Source: Peribacillus muralis
GTDB taxonomy: Bacteria > Bacillota > Bacilli > Bacillales > DSM-1321
Direction of reading: 5' to 3'
Assembly: GCF_001645685.2 (NCBI RefSeq)
Contig: NZ_CP017080.1
Location: 1,354,001 to 1,418,000 of the forward strand
Length of the DNA stretch: 64,000 nucleotides
Positions 26,030-34,787 of the stretch are shown here, one piece after another (the first letter of the stretch is position 1; every line of letters starts with the position of its first letter). Under the pieces are notes generated by a model that saw only the letters and a program-made list of their open reading frames with translations, had not been told where the DNA came from and made no database searches. A program made the translations under genes and the position numbers.

Positions 26030-26075
26030 CCCGGCTTTGAAGGGGGAGAGAGAAAAAAAGCGGGGAAACAGGTAA

Positions 26076-26104
26076 TTGACTTTTGTGAATTATTGGGATA
26101 TTAT
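26076..26104 (+). promoter_or_regulatory. Promoter of the SAM riboswitch transcript
   Basis: TTGACT (26076-26081), 17 bases, TATTAT (26099-26104), about 28 bases before the aptamer. Confidence 0.75.
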
Positions 26105-26131
26105 TATGTTCACATCATTTATATAATTGAA

Positions 26132-26236
26132 TTCTTATCCAGAGAGGTGGAGGGACTTGGCCCTATGAAACCTCGGCAGCAGACCCGTATTGGGAACTGT
26201 GCTACATCCAACAAGCGTTTGCTTGGAAGATAAGAA
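26132..26236 (+). promoter_or_regulatory. SAM riboswitch (S-box, SAM-I)
   Basis: P1 is perfect: TTCTTATC (26132-26139) with GATAAGAA (26229-26236). Conserved S-box blocks AGAGAGGTGGAGGGACTTGG, CCCTATGAAACC, CGGCAGC and the TGCTACATCCAAC region are present in order. AAGAAGAG (26232-26239) can pair either in P1 or with CTCTTCTT (26259-26266), so a complete antiterminator/terminator switch is visible. No methionine or cysteine gene follows. Confidence 0.93.
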
Positions 26237-26256
26237 GAGCCGTCCGGACCCTGTCA

Positions 26257-26290
26257 GCCTCTTCTTTAATTGAAGAGGCTTTTATTTTTG
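26257..26290 (+). terminator. Terminator of the SAM riboswitch
   Basis: GCCTCTTC, loop TTTAATT, GAAGAGGC, then TTTTATTTTTG. Confidence 0.92.
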
Positions 26291-26316
26291 CAAAATAGCG
26301 TTTAAGGACATAATAG
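26288..26316 (+). promoter_or_regulatory. Candidate own promoter of the fbpA-like gene
   Basis: TTGCAA (26288-26293), 17 bases, TAATAG (26311-26316), beginning in the tail of the riboswitch terminator. If real, the small gene need not depend on the S-box. Confidence 0.4.
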
Positions 26317-26397
26317 AAAAGGTATATATAATTTGGTGAAAATGAGACTTGTAAAGACAGCTTAGGCTATAAGCGGACAAGGAAAGGAGCCATTTAC

Positions 26398-26586
26398 ATG
26401 GCAGAAATATTCAAGGGTATCGAGCAGAGAAAGGCGTTGCTGATAGAGGAGCTATTGGCGAAAGGAGTATACAAAACCTCTGATGAAAGGCACCTTTATG
26501 ATGCCCCTTTAAAAGTTTTGGAAGATGAATATAAGATCGTTATAAATAGGACTGATAGTGAATCTCCTACAGAGTGGATGACATAG
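26398..26586 (+). CDS. Small FbpA-like protein (Fur-regulated basic protein family)
   Basis: 62 residues: MAEIFKGIEQRKALLIEELL, then GVYKTSDERHLYDAPLKVLEDEY. The RKxLIExLxxxGxYK...LY...L..LE.EY pattern fits the FbpA family, small partners of iron-sparing regulation in Bacillus. This copy is not strikingly basic (acidic C terminus) and no clear Fur box is seen. ATG 26398 has AAAGGAG before it. It lies about 110 bases after the SAM riboswitch terminator and is the only gene before the next terminator. Confidence 0.6.
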   Translation: MAEIFKGIEQRKALLIEELLAKGVYKTSDERHLYDAPLKVLEDEYKIVINRTDSESPTEWMT

Positions 26587-26636
26587 CAAGAGGTAAGGCT
26601 ATCATTTCGTCATAATGAAATAAAATATAAATGGCA

Positions 26637-26672
26637 AAAGCATTCACAGTGTACATGGGTGAATGCTTTTTT
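26637..26672 (+). terminator. Intrinsic terminator after the fbpA-like gene
   Basis: AAAAGCATTCA / TGAATGCTTTTTT around a 12-base loop. Confidence 0.85.
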
Positions 26673-26847
26673 GACGTCTTAAGAGCGGGTGTCACAAAAA
26701 ATACACATTTGAAAAAGTCATGAGTAATTTGTCACATTTAACGGGTGTGGAAACACAATTTCGCAACAAGTAAATAGTTGATTTTAACTATGAATTTCAT
26801 TATGATTATAGTGTAAAAATATTGAATTTATGGGAGGTGTATATAAA

Positions 26848-27042
26848 TTGTTTTCCCGAAAGATAACCCCTGAAATAATAGAAGAAAAAAGGCAAGAGAT
26901 GATTGAATTGGCGGAGAATTTCGGTATAAACAGTCTACTGACGATTCAAGCAAGTCAAGAATTGGACACCCTGTTAAATGCGTTAACAAAGACAAGGGAA
27001 GCTGAATATTTTTCTCTTCAGAAAGTGTATAGGTATTTTTAA
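26848..27042 (+). CDS. Spo0E-family aspartyl-phosphate phosphatase
   Basis: A 64-residue helical hairpin protein. IEEKRQEMIELAENFGINS followed by IQASQELDTLLNAL contains the SQELD motif of Spo0E/YisI/YnzD phosphatases, which dephosphorylate Spo0A~P and so delay sporulation. TTG 26848 is eight bases after GGAGGTG; the frame opens at ATG 26830, which overlaps that binding site and is unlikely. Confidence 0.85.
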   Translation: MFSRKITPEIIEEKRQEMIELAENFGINSLLTIQASQELDTLLNALTKTREAEYFSLQKVYRYF

Positions 27043-27085
27043 ATACTCTGGTTCAATTAGGTTGATGGACTTCTTCGTGAAAATA

Positions 27086-27115
27086 AAAAGACTATTGCCT
27101 AAGGCAATAGCTTTT
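27086..27115. terminator. Bidirectional terminator
   Basis: AAAAG-ACTATTGCC, TAA loop, GGCAATAG-CTTTT between the Spo0E-family gene and the acetyltransferase. Confidence 0.85.
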
Positions 27116-27125
27116 AAGTTAATGA

Positions 27126-27635
27126 TTATCCATCAATGCGTTTACCAAGGATGACTAAATCCCGTTCAATGCCATCCAGCTCGGCAACTTGAGGTAAGTG
27201 TGCCCATTCTTCGAAACCAAATTTGGAAAAGAGCTTCATGCTAGGTATATTGTGAGCAAATATGAATCCTAATAGAGTCTTTACCCCTAATTTCGGGCTT
27301 ACTTCAATAGCCTTTTGAATCGAAACCCGTCCGATTCCTTTTCCCCGGAAATAATCATCGATATAGATGCTGATCTCTGCTGTGGAATTATAGGCAGGCC
27401 GTCCGTAGAAAGATTGAAAGCTCATCCATCCTGCAGTTTCTCCTTCTAAAGTAATGACAAATAGCGGTCTACTTTCTGAATTATGCTCCTCAAACCAATT
27501 AACCCTCGATTGTACAGTTATCGGGTCCGTATCTGCAGTGACCATTCTTGAGGCAATTGTCGAATTATATATTTCCACAATTTTAGGCAAATCCGATAAT
27601 TCAGCCTCTCTGAATTGTATGTACTCGTTCATCAT
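27126..27635 (-). CDS. GNAT N-acetyltransferase (phosphinothricin-acetyltransferase-like, YwnH type)
   Basis: 169 residues. [17 protein letters not shown] and the coenzyme A loop [17 protein letters not shown] are typical, as is the C-terminal [17 protein letters not shown]. Members acetylate small amines, including methionine sulfoximine or phosphinothricin-type compounds; the true substrate is unknown. GGAG precedes a double ATG (27635 and 27632), either of which may start translation. Confidence 0.85.
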   Translation of the reverse strand: MMNEYIQFREAELSDLPKIVEIYNSTIASRMVTADTDPITVQSRVNWFEEHNSESRPLFVITLEGETAGWMSFQSFYGRPAYNSTAEISIYIDDYFRGKGIGRVSIQKAIEVSPKLGVKTLLGFIFAHNIPSMKLFSKFGFEEWAHLPQVAELDGIERDLVILGKRIDG

Positions 27636-27849
27636 CTACTCTCCAATCCATTACTTTTTTCAACATCCAGAAGTGCCCATTTCATAAATTTGTTAATGAA
27701 ATGTGTATATAACCAAATCATCTGAAAGTTTTATATTATCATACACTTTCTCCTCTTTATCTGCCAGTGCATTTTTATTGTTACGAATGCTGATTTTTGG
27801 GTATTTAACATATAAAACACTTCTTAGAAAAAGATAAAAGGAGAAATAA

Positions 27850-28551
27850 ATGAAAAAATTAACAGGTCTACTAATGATTGTACTAGTTATTTGTTTTGTA
27901 GCATTTGAATTTCAAGCTGCGGAGTCGGACAAGATGCAAAGGGTCATGGCTTTTGGCGATTCTTTAACTTATGGTAAAGGAGATAAGCATGGGGAAGGTT
28001 ATGTAGAAGGCCTAAAGGATGAATTGAACAATCCTGAGACAGAACAGAAGGTTAGCTTTTGGAATTATGGCATCAAAGGGCAGGAAACGGATGGCGTCAT
28101 CAAACAGCTTGATGATTACCGCATCCATACTAAATTGGATAAAGCGGACACTTTCATCGTTTATATTGGCACGAATGACTTCATCAATAGCAACGGCGGG
28201 GACTTGAAGAAAATAAACGATCGGAAAATCAATGAGGGCAAGCAAGAATATATCAGGCATCTAAAACAGATTACTTCGACACTTCTAAAGGGAAATGATC
28301 AGGCTGATATACTGGTAGTGGGTCTGTATAACCCGATAAGTGACAACCGTAAAATTGAAAAACACATACAGGATTATAACCAATCAATAAAGAAAGTAGT
28401 GCAACATGATAAAAGGATGGTATTCATTCCTACCGATGATTTATTTAAAAAGAAAAAGAAAGCCGAATATTTCAGTGATACGATTCATCCGAATGAAAAA
28501 GGGTATAAGCTGATTACAAATCGGATATTGGCAAGTTACGATTTTAAGTGA
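27850..28551 (+). CDS. Exported GDSL/SGNH esterase
   Basis: 233 residues. An N-terminal signal or anchor helix (MKKLTGLLMIVLVICFVAFE) precedes an SGNH domain: FGDSLTYGKGD (catalytic Ser), YGIKGQET (oxyanion Gly), YIGTNDF (Asn) and SDTIHPNEKGY (Asp and His). Members deacylate lipids or cell-wall acetyl esters; the related B. subtilis enzymes are YpmR-like. ATG 27850 is after AAAAGGAG. Single gene with a terminator downstream. Confidence 0.87.
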   Translation: MKKLTGLLMIVLVICFVAFEFQAAESDKMQRVMAFGDSLTYGKGDKHGEGYVEGLKDELNNPETEQKVSFWNYGIKGQETDGVIKQLDDYRIHTKLDKADTFIVYIGTNDFINSNGGDLKKINDRKINEGKQEYIRHLKQITSTLLKGNDQADILVVGLYNPISDNRKIEKHIQDYNQSIKKVVQHDKRMVFIPTDDLFKKKKKAEYFSDTIHPNEKGYKLITNRILASYDFK

Positions 28552-28554
28552 AAC

Positions 28555-28587
28555 AAAAATGCACAGAAGCCTTTCTGTGCATTTTTG
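28555..28587. terminator. Bidirectional terminator
   Basis: AAAAATGCACAGAA / TTTCTGTGCATTTTT between convergent esterase and ABC exporter genes. Confidence 0.88.
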
Positions 28588-28600
28588 CATAAGGGGCATA

Positions 28601-30412
28601 TCAAGTTTTAGCTTTTAATTGGGGGAACTGCAGATCATGAAGTTGCTTGTATCTGCCGTTACTTCGCAATAACTGTTCATGTGTTCCTTTTTCCTGAACG
28701 TTTCCCTTTTCGAGAACGATGATTTGATCTGCCTTTTGAATGGTTGATAATCTATGGGCAATGACGATTGAAGTTCGGTTGATCATCAAACGTGAAAGTG
28801 CTTCCTGAATTAAATGCTCTGATTCAGTATCCAATGCCGCCGTGGCTTCATCGAGAATGATGATTCGCGGATTTTTCAATAGTGCTCTGGCAATGGCGAT
28901 GCGCTGCTTTTGCCCGCCGGAAAGCTTGACACCTCGTTCTCCAATTTGAGAATCATACCCATCCGGTAAGGAACGGATAAAGTCATGTGCATGTGCTGCT
29001 TTAGCTGATTCAATGATTTTTTCATCGTAAGCATCAAGCATTCCATATACGATATTTTCGCGGATGGTCCCATTAAATAAAATGATATCCTGTGAAACGA
29101 TCCCCATTTGGCTACGTAAGGACTTCAACGTCACATCACGGATATCGTGGCCATCCATTGTGATCCTCCCCTGCTGTGGGTCATAAAACCGGATCAGAAG
29201 GCTCGTTATGGTCGATTTTCCTGCACCTGATGAGCCGACCAGGGCGGTTACTTGTCCAGCCTTCATGGTTAGATTTAGGTTGCATAGCACAGGCACACCT
29301 TGGTCATAAGCAAAATCCACCAATTGAAAATCGATTTTCTCTTTTATTGAAGGGAGCTCAGTGGCTGCAGCCTTGTCGATTATTTCTGGTTTTGTATCCA
29401 ATATTTCAGTTATCCTCTCAAAGGCTGCAGCAGATTGCTGGACAATGCTGATTACCCGACTGAAGTTGCGAACTGGACTCTGCAGCAATCTTAAATAGGC
29501 GAGGAAGGCGACTATCAAGCCAATCGTAAATTTGCCTTCCATCACCTGCCAAGCCCCGAACACAATCACAGCGACAAGACCAATATTGTTCATTAAGTCA
29601 ATTATAGGACTGAACATCGAGCGAAGCCGGACGGATTTAATGTTAGCCACCATATTTTCATGATTCCGCTCGGCAAACCGTGCCGATTCAAATTCTTCAT
29701 TTGTAAAAGATTGAATGAGCCTCATTCCTGAGATCGAATCCTGCAACTGATTGCTGACATCTCCTGCTGAGCTTTGCACAGATCGAAATGACAGTCTTAT
29801 CCGTTTCCCGAACACCCTTGTGATATAAAACATGAAAGGGAATGTCACCAGAAGGACGGCGGTTAGCTGCCAATTAATGAAAAGCATATAAACGGCAACG
29901 GCGAGGAAGGTCACGGTGTCCGTCACGACTTGAAGCATGCTGGATGAGATGAGCTGCTGCAGCAAATTAACATCATTGGTCAACCTGGACATTAAGTCAC
30001 CTGTCCGGTTTTTATCAAAGAATTTCATATCAAGCCTTTGAATATGGTCATACATGCTATTCCTGATATCCAGGATTGCCTTTTGTCCAACCTTGGAAAC
30101 GACGTAGCTGTTTAAGTAGTTCAATAAAGCCAATAATAGGGCAGCGCCAAGAATACCTGCACCAATCCAGATTAGCGAGTCATATTTTTTTTTCGGGATG
30201 ACCTCATCGATCGTATACTGGGTTAGCTGGGGTATGGAAAATTCAATTAAAGAAATCAATAGCATCAAACTTATTATCAAAAAGCTAAACTTCCATTTGG
30301 ATGGGACCCGATTGAACATTTGTTGAAGCATTATCCATATGCTCCCTTTAGAAGGTGCAGCATTGATTGGGCTGCGCCCCTTGTGGCTGAATGGAATATG
30401 TCCCCCGCTCAT
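28601..30412 (-). CDS. ABC exporter, fused permease and ATPase
   Basis: 603 residues. An N-terminal leader of about 40 residues is followed by six TM helices (about 45-330) and one nucleotide-binding domain. Walker A GSSGAGKST, Q-loop VSQDIILF, signature KLSGGQKQRIAIARALL, Walker B IIILDEATAALD and the switch His in IVIAHRLST are intact. It works as a homodimer or heterodimer exporting lipids, peptides or drugs. ATG 30412 follows AGGAG by eight bases. No partner half-transporter is adjacent, which suggests a homodimer. Confidence 0.92.
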   Translation of the reverse strand: MSGGHIPFSHKGRSPINAAPSKGSIWIMLQQMFNRVPSKWKFSFLIISLMLLISLIEFSIPQLTQYTIDEVIPKKKYDSLIWIGAGILGAALLLALLNYLNSYVVSKVGQKAILDIRNSMYDHIQRLDMKFFDKNRTGDLMSRLTNDVNLLQQLISSSMLQVVTDTVTFLAVAVYMLFINWQLTAVLLVTFPFMFYITRVFGKRIRLSFRSVQSSAGDVSNQLQDSISGMRLIQSFTNEEFESARFAERNHENMVANIKSVRLRSMFSPIIDLMNNIGLVAVIVFGAWQVMEGKFTIGLIVAFLAYLRLLQSPVRNFSRVISIVQQSAAAFERITEILDTKPEIIDKAAATELPSIKEKIDFQLVDFAYDQGVPVLCNLNLTMKAGQVTALVGSSGAGKSTITSLLIRFYDPQQGRITMDGHDIRDVTLKSLRSQMGIVSQDIILFNGTIRENIVYGMLDAYDEKIIESAKAAHAHDFIRSLPDGYDSQIGERGVKLSGGQKQRIAIARALLKNPRIIILDEATAALDTESEHLIQEALSRLMINRTSIVIAHRLSTIQKADQIIVLEKGNVQEKGTHEQLLRSNGRYKQLHDLQFPQLKAKT

Positions 30413-30600
30413 AATGATCACTCCTATTTATACAATGTGTTATATGAATGTAACCTTCATGACTATCATAGAGGTTTTCAAAAAATAGACAACTTTTTAT
30501 CGGCTCTGTCTTTTTCATGAGTGTTATTATTTTACACACTACTATAGAACATGAAATAATTATTGGAGATTAATCAGGCTGATAAGAGGAGATGCTAAAA

Positions 30601-31083
30601 ATGATTGAAAATGAAAAAATAAGGGAAGAACTTCTGAATGCAGTCAACGGGCTAACGGATGAACAATTGAATGCACATCCTGAAGAAGGCCGCTGGAGCG
30701 TAATCCAAGTACTGGATCATTTATATTTAATGGAACGAGCCATTACAAAGAGTATTGGCGATAAATTGCAAAGTGATGAAAGGATCCCAGCAGTGGATAA
30801 ACCGATCGAACTTACTGTGAATCGTGAAATGAAGGTAGAAGCACCTTCGTATCTCGTTCCGTCCGATTCATACCAAACTTTGCAAGAGGTTAAAGATAAG
30901 TTGGCAGAATCACGCAGTGCATTCGTTCAACTTGTCGACAATGCAGATGAAAGTGACCTCGAGCAAAAGTCATTTCCTCATCCGTTATTTAAGGATTTAA
31001 GCTTGAAGCAATGGATTCCATTCGTAGGATTGCACGAAAAAAGGCATTTGCTGCAAATCGAAGAGATAAAATCCAAATTATAA
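30601..31083 (+). CDS. DinB-like/YfiT-type metal-dependent four-helix protein
   Basis: 160 residues. WSVIQVLDHLYLME and VGLHEKRHLLQI provide the His ligands of the DinB_2 fold, a helical bundle seen in thiol-dependent transferases (bacillithiol S-transferase-like). The substrate is unknown. GAGGAG is nine bases before ATG 30601; the frame also has an ATG at 30592 directly on the binding site. Confidence 0.82.
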   Translation: MIENEKIREELLNAVNGLTDEQLNAHPEEGRWSVIQVLDHLYLMERAITKSIGDKLQSDERIPAVDKPIELTVNREMKVEAPSYLVPSDSYQTLQEVKDKLAESRSAFVQLVDNADESDLEQKSFPHPLFKDLSLKQWIPFVGLHEKRHLLQIEEIKSKL

Positions 31084-31091
31084 AAGAAGAA

Positions 31092-31123
31092 GAAAAACTC
31101 ATCCTTCCTTGGTTGAGTTTTTC
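31092..31123 (+). terminator. Intrinsic terminator after the DinB-like gene
   Basis: GAAAAACTCA / TGAGTTTTTC around a CTTCCTT-rich loop. Confidence 0.8.
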
Positions 31124-31147
31124 ACTTTAGACAGGAAGGATCGTTCT

Positions 31148-31687
31148 GTGAAATTTAACTGGATAAAGGCATGTCTGGTCTTGATTTCGTTTGGATTGTT
31201 GGGGGTTGTCTTGTACAAGTATATGCTGCCCCCTAACTTGGACGATATCAAACTTGCTGATGAGCTGCATCCGATCGTCGCAGAAAAAAAAGATGAACTC
31301 ATTCAACGGGCCAATGAATTAGACATCCCGATAATCATTACAGCAGGATACCGTTCTTTGGAAGAACAAAATGAGCTCTATGAAAAAGGCCGTTTAAATA
31401 CGGGAAATATCGTAACATATGCAAAGGGTGGTGAATCGCTTCATAATTTCGGCTTGGCGATCGATTTTGCCATCCTCAATAAACAAGGGGAAGCCATATG
31501 GGATATGGACTATGATGGAAACGATAACCGGAAATCTGATTGGATGGAGGTCGTCACCATCGCTAAAGGGCTAGGTTTCGAATGGGGCGGGGATTGGCCT
31601 GGGTTCAAGGATTATCCTCATTTGCAAATGACGTTTGGCCTGAGCTTGAGAGAGCTGCAGCAGGGCCGGCAGCCTAAAGGGCAGTGA
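31148..31687 (+). CDS. Membrane-anchored M15 family peptidase (CwlK/VanY-like)
   Basis: 179 residues. One TM helix (about 5-25) anchors an M15 domain: IITAGYRSLEEQNELYEKGR, then the zinc motif SLHNFGLAIDFAI (His and Asp) and the third His in YPHLQM. It cleaves peptidoglycan stem peptides, L-Ala-D-Glu or D-Ala-D-Ala. GTG 31148 is seven bases after AGGAAGGA; the longer frame would start inside the upstream terminator. Probably a cell-wall maintenance enzyme. Confidence 0.87.
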   Translation: MKFNWIKACLVLISFGLLGVVLYKYMLPPNLDDIKLADELHPIVAEKKDELIQRANELDIPIIITAGYRSLEEQNELYEKGRLNTGNIVTYAKGGESLHNFGLAIDFAILNKQGEAIWDMDYDGNDNRKSDWMEVVTIAKGLGFEWGGDWPGFKDYPHLQMTFGLSLRELQQGRQPKGQ

Positions 31688-31824
31688 AGTGGAATCAGCT
31701 TATTTTTCATTCCGGATAATTTAGACAAAAAGCAGGAAAATAAGCATCTGTATTGCTTTACAGGTGAGAATTCGATAAAGTGAACTAGTGAGAAATCAGA
31801 CATGAATGAAGGAGTGCAGTCACC

Positions 31825-32382
31825 ATGGAAGAAACAAAGCATTGCCGGGACTCTTTGGTCATTAAAACAAGTCTTGTCCTCCCTCCCGATACAAATAATA
31901 TTGGCACGATGTTCGGAGGCAAGTTAATGGCATATATTGATGATGTAGCGGCTATATCCGCCATGCGTCATGCAAGAAGCACCGTAGTTACCGCCTCGAC
32001 TGACTCGGTTGATTTCCTGCACCCTATTCACGAAGGAAATGCCGTTTGTCTGGAAAGCTTCGTGACTTATACGGGCAGGACATCCATGGAAGTCATTGTA
32101 AAAGTGATTGCGGAGGATTTAGTTACAGGCGATCGCAATTTATGTGTCATTTCATTTTTGACCTTTGTCGCCATTAATGAACAAGGAAAGCCTATGCCAG
32201 TTCCCAATTTGGTTCCTGAGACCGAAATGGAAATCAATTTAAATGAATCGGCCAAACAACGGGCGCAAATCAGGAAAAAAAGAAGAGAAGACACACAGTT
32301 CATCGCAAGCACCTTTGGCGTGAAGCTGCCGTGGACCGATCAATCGAATCCAGGATTATATAAAGATGAACAAAAGCGTTGA
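31825..32382 (+). CDS. ykhA: Acyl-CoA thioesterase (YkhA type, hotdog fold)
   Basis: 185 residues. It hydrolyses acyl-CoA to the free acid and CoA. NNIGTMFGGKLMAYIDDVAAI (catalytic Asp), ASTDSVDFLHPIHEG and YTGRTSMEVIVKV are family blocks; the C-terminal 30 residues are a charged tail. ATG 31825 has GGAGTG upstream. Terminator at 32393. Confidence 0.92.
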   Translation: MEETKHCRDSLVIKTSLVLPPDTNNIGTMFGGKLMAYIDDVAAISAMRHARSTVVTASTDSVDFLHPIHEGNAVCLESFVTYTGRTSMEVIVKVIAEDLVTGDRNLCVISFLTFVAINEQGKPMPVPNLVPETEMEINLNESAKQRAQIRKKRREDTQFIASTFGVKLPWTDQSNPGLYKDEQKR

Positions 32383-32392
32383 GTGATTTGAC

Positions 32393-32436
32393 AAAAAGGT
32401 TTCAGAAAGGTCTCCCTTCAGGAACCTTTTTGGTTT
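32393..32436 (+). terminator. Intrinsic terminator after ykhA
   Basis: AAAAAGGTTTC / GGAACCTTTTT with a T-rich tail. Confidence 0.82.
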
Positions 32437-32532
32437 TTTGTCGGCATTATAAACGTGTTTATCGTATTGGAGGGGAAAGTTCGGATGCTGATGTATAAAA
32501 CGTTCATTCCTGTGGACAATTGGCTGTCGGAC

Positions 32533-32579
32533 AAAAAGACTGAGGTGAAATCACTATTGATTTCACCTCAGTCTTTTTT
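32533..32579. terminator. Strong bidirectional terminator (mainly for yetJ)
   Basis: AAAAAGACTGAGGTGAAATC, loop ACTATT, then the perfect complementary arm and TTTTTT. Confidence 0.9.
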
Positions 32580-32637
32580 ATATGCAAATAGATTAAATGA
32601 TGGATCATTTTTTTTATAAGCGTCCATTCAATCAAAA

Positions 32638-33273
32638 TTAGTCATCACTTGCCAAAATACCGAAAAAGCGTAAGATATTTATGAAAAGGTTAATGAAATC
32701 AAGATATAAATTTAAGGCCATGAGCGGAACTTCCTCGGCCGTTACACCGTAGTGCTTCATTCGATTGAAGTCGTATAAGATATATCCGCTGAAAATTACA
32801 ATCCCGATAAATGAAAAGACCAACATGGCTGTAGAGCTTAATGGGAAGAAAATGTTGAATATGCTGATGACCACTAATGCAAGCAAAGCGGCAAATAGCA
32901 TCCCTCCAAGGAAAGAAAGATCCCTTTTGGTGGTTGTTGCATATAGGGCTAGACCGCCAAATACAACTGTCGTCGTGACACCGGCTAAAATCACAACATT
33001 CGCACCGGCAGCGGCTAGGTAGTGTGCGATGATCGGATAGGTGGTGATACCGGAAATCAACGTGAAGCTATATAGAAATGTATATCCGATTGCTTTTTTC
33101 CTCCGCATGATGAATGCTCCAATCAACATGGCAATCTCTAGGATCGCTAAAGGAAGGAACAAGGCGGGAGGAACAAAAGTACCTATGGCCATTCCCAATA
33201 CTGAAATGGCCAGCGATAACGCGAATGTCCGCATGACGGATGGCATATAGGTTTGTACGGTTTGTGAATACAT
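32638..33273 (-). CDS. yetJ: Bax inhibitor-1 family pH-sensitive calcium leak channel (YetJ-like)
   Basis: 211 residues, seven TM helices. The di-aspartyl sensor region is visible: ILYDFNRMKHYG in TM6 and LNLYLDFINLFINILR in TM7. The B. subtilis homologue leaks Ca2+ in a pH-dependent way. Start ATG 33273 follows GAGGTGA. It is monocistronic, with a strong terminator. Confidence 0.9.
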   Translation of the reverse strand: MYSQTVQTYMPSVMRTFALSLAISVLGMAIGTFVPPALFLPLAILEIAMLIGAFIMRRKKAIGYTFLYSFTLISGITTYPIIAHYLAAAGANVVILAGVTTTVVFGGLALYATTTKRDLSFLGGMLFAALLALVVISIFNIFFPLSSTAMLVFSFIGIVIFSGYILYDFNRMKHYGVTAEEVPLMALNLYLDFINLFINILRFFGILASDD

Positions 33274-33647
33274 TTTTTCACCTCAGCATTTATATTTTAC
33301 TTTAATACGAATTGGCTTCAAAAAGGTTTCATTGCCAGTAAAATTAAGGTTTTTTTTAAGAGTACTGAAATATATATGAAAGAAATAATTAGTTTATGTT
33401 ATCCTACCTTCGGACTAATTTTTCTGAAATATTAAAATATTCACCTGGGATGTTTACCCATACAGACGGGACCTGAATTCTCGAAAAGCTAAAAATAGAG
33501 TGTGTATTTGTTATTCTGAAATATTGATTTTAAAAATGGTTGTTCGTCGCATTTTATCTAGCTTCATAGCTTTACTGTATAACAGCTATGAAGGAAATGA
33601 TTTTTTATACCAGAAAATTATTCCTAAAGTTATAAAAAGAGAAAAAA
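33274..33647. other. AT-rich intergenic region before the peptide transporter operon
   Basis: No gene seen. It holds a 9-bp inverted repeat TTCATAGCT / AGCTATGAA (33563-33592) with a T run ten bases later, of uncertain function. Confidence 0.5.
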
Positions 33648-33676
33648 TTGTCATAATTTTGTATAAAAACTATTGT
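33648..33676 (+). promoter_or_regulatory. Promoter of the oligopeptide transporter operon
   Basis: TTGTCA (33648-33653), 17 bases, TATTGT (33671-33676), about 85 bases before the first start codon. Confidence 0.65.
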
Positions 33677-33761
33677 GTAAATGTAAAAAATTGATTAAAA
33701 TCTTAACTAATTATCAGAAGATTAATTATTTTCCCGATAAAATAGTTTAGGGGGAGCAAGG

Positions 33762-34787
33762 ATGAATAAAGCTATTCTGGAAGTGGAAAATCTGACGACT
33801 TCATTTCGAATCGGAAACAAATATCATGCAGCTGTTGATGATGTATCATTTACGGTGAATGAAAACGAAATTGTGGCCGTTGTTGGAGAATCGGGTTGTG
33901 GAAAGAGTGCATTGGCCTTATCCATAATGCAACTACATAATAAACAGAGGACAAAATCCGAAGGAACCATACACTATAACGGGCAAAACCTGATTACGTT
34001 GAATGATACACAAATGAATAAAGTCCGCGGCAAGGAATTGGGGATGATCTTCCAGGAACCTTTGACGGCCTTGAATCCACTCATGACGATCGGTAAACAA
34101 ATCGAGGAGAACCTTGATTACCATACAAACCTATCCAGGGATGGAAAAAAGAAAAGGACGATCGAACTTTTAACACAGGTGGGAATTCCTTATCCTGAAC
34201 GGACTTACAAACAATTTCCGCATGAACTTTCTGGCGGAATGCGGCAAAGGGCGATGATATCGATTGCCATCGCATGCAATCCTGCCCTGGTCATTGCCGA
34301 TGAACCTACTACAGCACTGGATGTCACGATTCAAGCACAAATATTGGATTTACTTAAAGACATTCAGAGCAGGACAAGGATGGGGATCATTTTAATTACA
34401 CATGACCTGAGCGTCGTGGCCGAGGTTGCAGATAGGATCATTGTCATGTATGCGGGACAGGTCGTGGAGACGGGGAGCGTCAAGGAAATATTCAACAATC
34501 CGCTTCATCCATATACGAGGTCGTTACTGAATTCGATTCCATCGGCAACTCATGAGAAAAACCGTTTGCATGTTATTGAGGGGATCGTGCCATCCATCGC
34601 GAAAATGGATAGGGTTGGATGCCGGTTCCAAGACAGGATTCCTTGGATTTCCAAACATGCACATGAAGAGAGGCCTGAGCTTCACGAAGTGGCCAAGGGG
34701 CATTTCGTAAGGTGTACCTGCTATAAAGAATTTTATTTCCAAGGTGAAGGGGATGAATCGGCCCATGACATTACTCAAAGTAGATAA
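33762..34787 (+). CDS. oppD: Oligopeptide ABC transporter ATP-binding protein (OppD/AppD-like)
   Basis: 341 residues. Walker A GESGCGKSA, signature HELSGGMRQRAMISIAIA and Walker B VIADEPTTALD are intact. The C-terminal oligopeptide-transporter extension begins GCRFQDRIPW. Family members usually carry four Cys there that can bind an iron-sulfur cluster; here the second (RCP) and third are missing, leaving the first and a terminal CTC. ATG 33762 follows GGGGGAG. It overlaps oppF by about 35 bases. Confidence 0.92.
   Translation: MNKAILEVENLTTSFRIGNKYHAAVDDVSFTVNENEIVAVVGESGCGKSALALSIMQLHNKQRTKSEGTIHYNGQNLITLNDTQMNKVRGKELGMIFQEPLTALNPLMTIGKQIEENLDYHTNLSRDGKKKRTIELLTQVGIPYPERTYKQFPHELSGGMRQRAMISIAIACNPALVIADEPTTALDVTIQAQILDLLKDIQSRTRMGIILITHDLSVVAEVADRIIVMYAGQVVETGSVKEIFNNPLHPYTRSLLNSIPSATHEKNRLHVIEGIVPSIAKMDRVGCRFQDRIPWISKHAHEERPELHEVAKGHFVRCTCYKEFYFQGEGDESAHDITQSR

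Noticed and set aside
26680..26780. Spo0A box before the Spo0E-family gene
   Set aside because: TGTCACA is present twice but does not match TGTCGAA; no convincing site.
32485..32619. 44-codon ORF with a GGAGGGG site between ykhA and yetJ
   Set aside because: It reads straight through the strong bidirectional terminator at 32533-32579, so it would rarely be transcribed whole; the composition is not protein-like.
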